DNA of 64,000 nucleotides. Source: Dipylidium caninum (lineage: Eukaryota > Platyhelminthes > Cestoda > Cyclophyllidea > Dipylidiidae). Under the pieces are notes generated by a model, which did not search any database, had not been told where the DNA came from, and was given only the letters and a program-made list of their open reading frames with translations. The position numbers and the translations under genes are program-made. Of the stretch, positions 63,760 to 64,000 are shown piece by piece (within the stretch, counting starts at the first letter, position 1; every line of letters begins with the position of its first letter). The stretch lies in assembly GCA_017562135.1 (NCBI GenBank), contig QEYB01000466.1:868001-932000 (forward strand), given 5' to 3'.

Positions 63760-64000
63760 TCACCGCATCTCCTCGTGCGGCGGTAAGGTGTCAATCGACT
63801 TGAGGGTGTCAAAAAGTCCATTTTTGGATTGTGGAGGGAGCATAGAGAGCGAGGGGATCGCACTATCACCAAATCCGCTAGAACAGGATACCATGAGGGG
63901 GAAGACGCCATTTCCGTTGACTGCGCTACTCGCGGCATTTGTGCCCATTAGCATTGCAGTTGGCTGGAAAAAGACATCCTGTCCAGGAGCTGACTGGGCA
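63760..64000 (-). CDS. Possible C-terminal exon, runs off the window
   Basis: Minus-strand frame open from the window edge to a TGA at 63760-63762, 79 residues. It is rich in Ser, Pro, Gly, Asn and Met (FFQPTAMLMGTNAASS, MLPPQSKNGLFDTLKSID), the kind of low-complexity tail common in transcription factors. No domain is visible, and no start or acceptor lies inside the window. It may equally be a chance frame. Confidence 0.35.
   Translation of the reverse strand, partial: AQSAPGQDVFFQPTAMLMGTNAASSAVNGNGVFPLMVSCSSGFGDSAIPSLSMLPPQSKNGLFDTLKSIDTLPPHEEMR

Noticed and set aside
63444..63938. 164-codon minus-strand frame
   Set aside because: It passes through the (GT)n microsatellite and gives His/Thr repeats. 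The frame at 63760-64000 on the same strand has better composition.

Overview
The window is nuclear DNA of a metazoan. The best reading is a parasitic flatworm, probably a tapeworm. Reasons: genes are spread over many small exons with GT-AG introns of about 33-250 bp mixed with introns of several kb; spacers are rich in (GT)n, (CT)n and CCT-type microsatellites; and the HDAC8 protein shares the distinctive active-site sequence known from schistosome HDAC8. This is inference from content. No tree or database search was possible.

Layout from left to right. 1-6.9 kb: gene-poor spacer packed with microsatellites and purine/pyrimidine tracts. 6.95-9.07 kb (+): a five-exon Wnt of Wnt11 type whose N-terminal exon was not found. 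11.56-12.42 kb (-): a decayed mariner transposase. 13.14-14.85 kb (+): a complete five-exon HDAC8. 16.05-16.95 kb (+): a single-exon secreted protein of unknown family. About 20.1/23.4-37.8 kb (+): a long TMEM132-family gene with introns up to 6.7 kb, a single membrane span and a serine-rich tail. 37.8-46.5 kb: spacer holding a possible Ty3/gypsy integrase relic and a diverged direct repeat about 510 bp apart. 46.76-47.23 kb (-): the two-exon nuclear-envelope phosphatase subunit CNEP1R1. 47.49-47.83 kb (-): a small two-exon gene of unknown function, head to head with 48.42-51.68 kb (+), a seven-exon transketolase with one apparent frameshift. 54.8-58.8 kb (-): a coiled-coil gene resembling Bicaudal-D adaptors. 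61.00-62.71 kb (+): a complete six-exon mitochondrial EF-Tu with a 21-bp first coding exon. 63.76-64.0 kb (-): a possible C-terminal exon running off the window.

The genes do not form one pathway. They are an ordinary eukaryotic mixture of signalling (Wnt, TMEM132), chromatin (HDAC8), lipid/nuclear envelope (CNEP1R1), central metabolism (transketolase), transport (coiled-coil adaptor) and mitochondrial translation (EF-Tu). Exon limits were set by matching splice sites, codon phase and remembered family alignments. HDAC8, EF-Tu and CNEP1R1 close in frame over all exons. I saw no convincing new multi-gene system. The most unusual items are the Wnt that lacks a normally conserved Cys-Cys pair, the unrecognised secreted protein, and the frameshifted transketolase.
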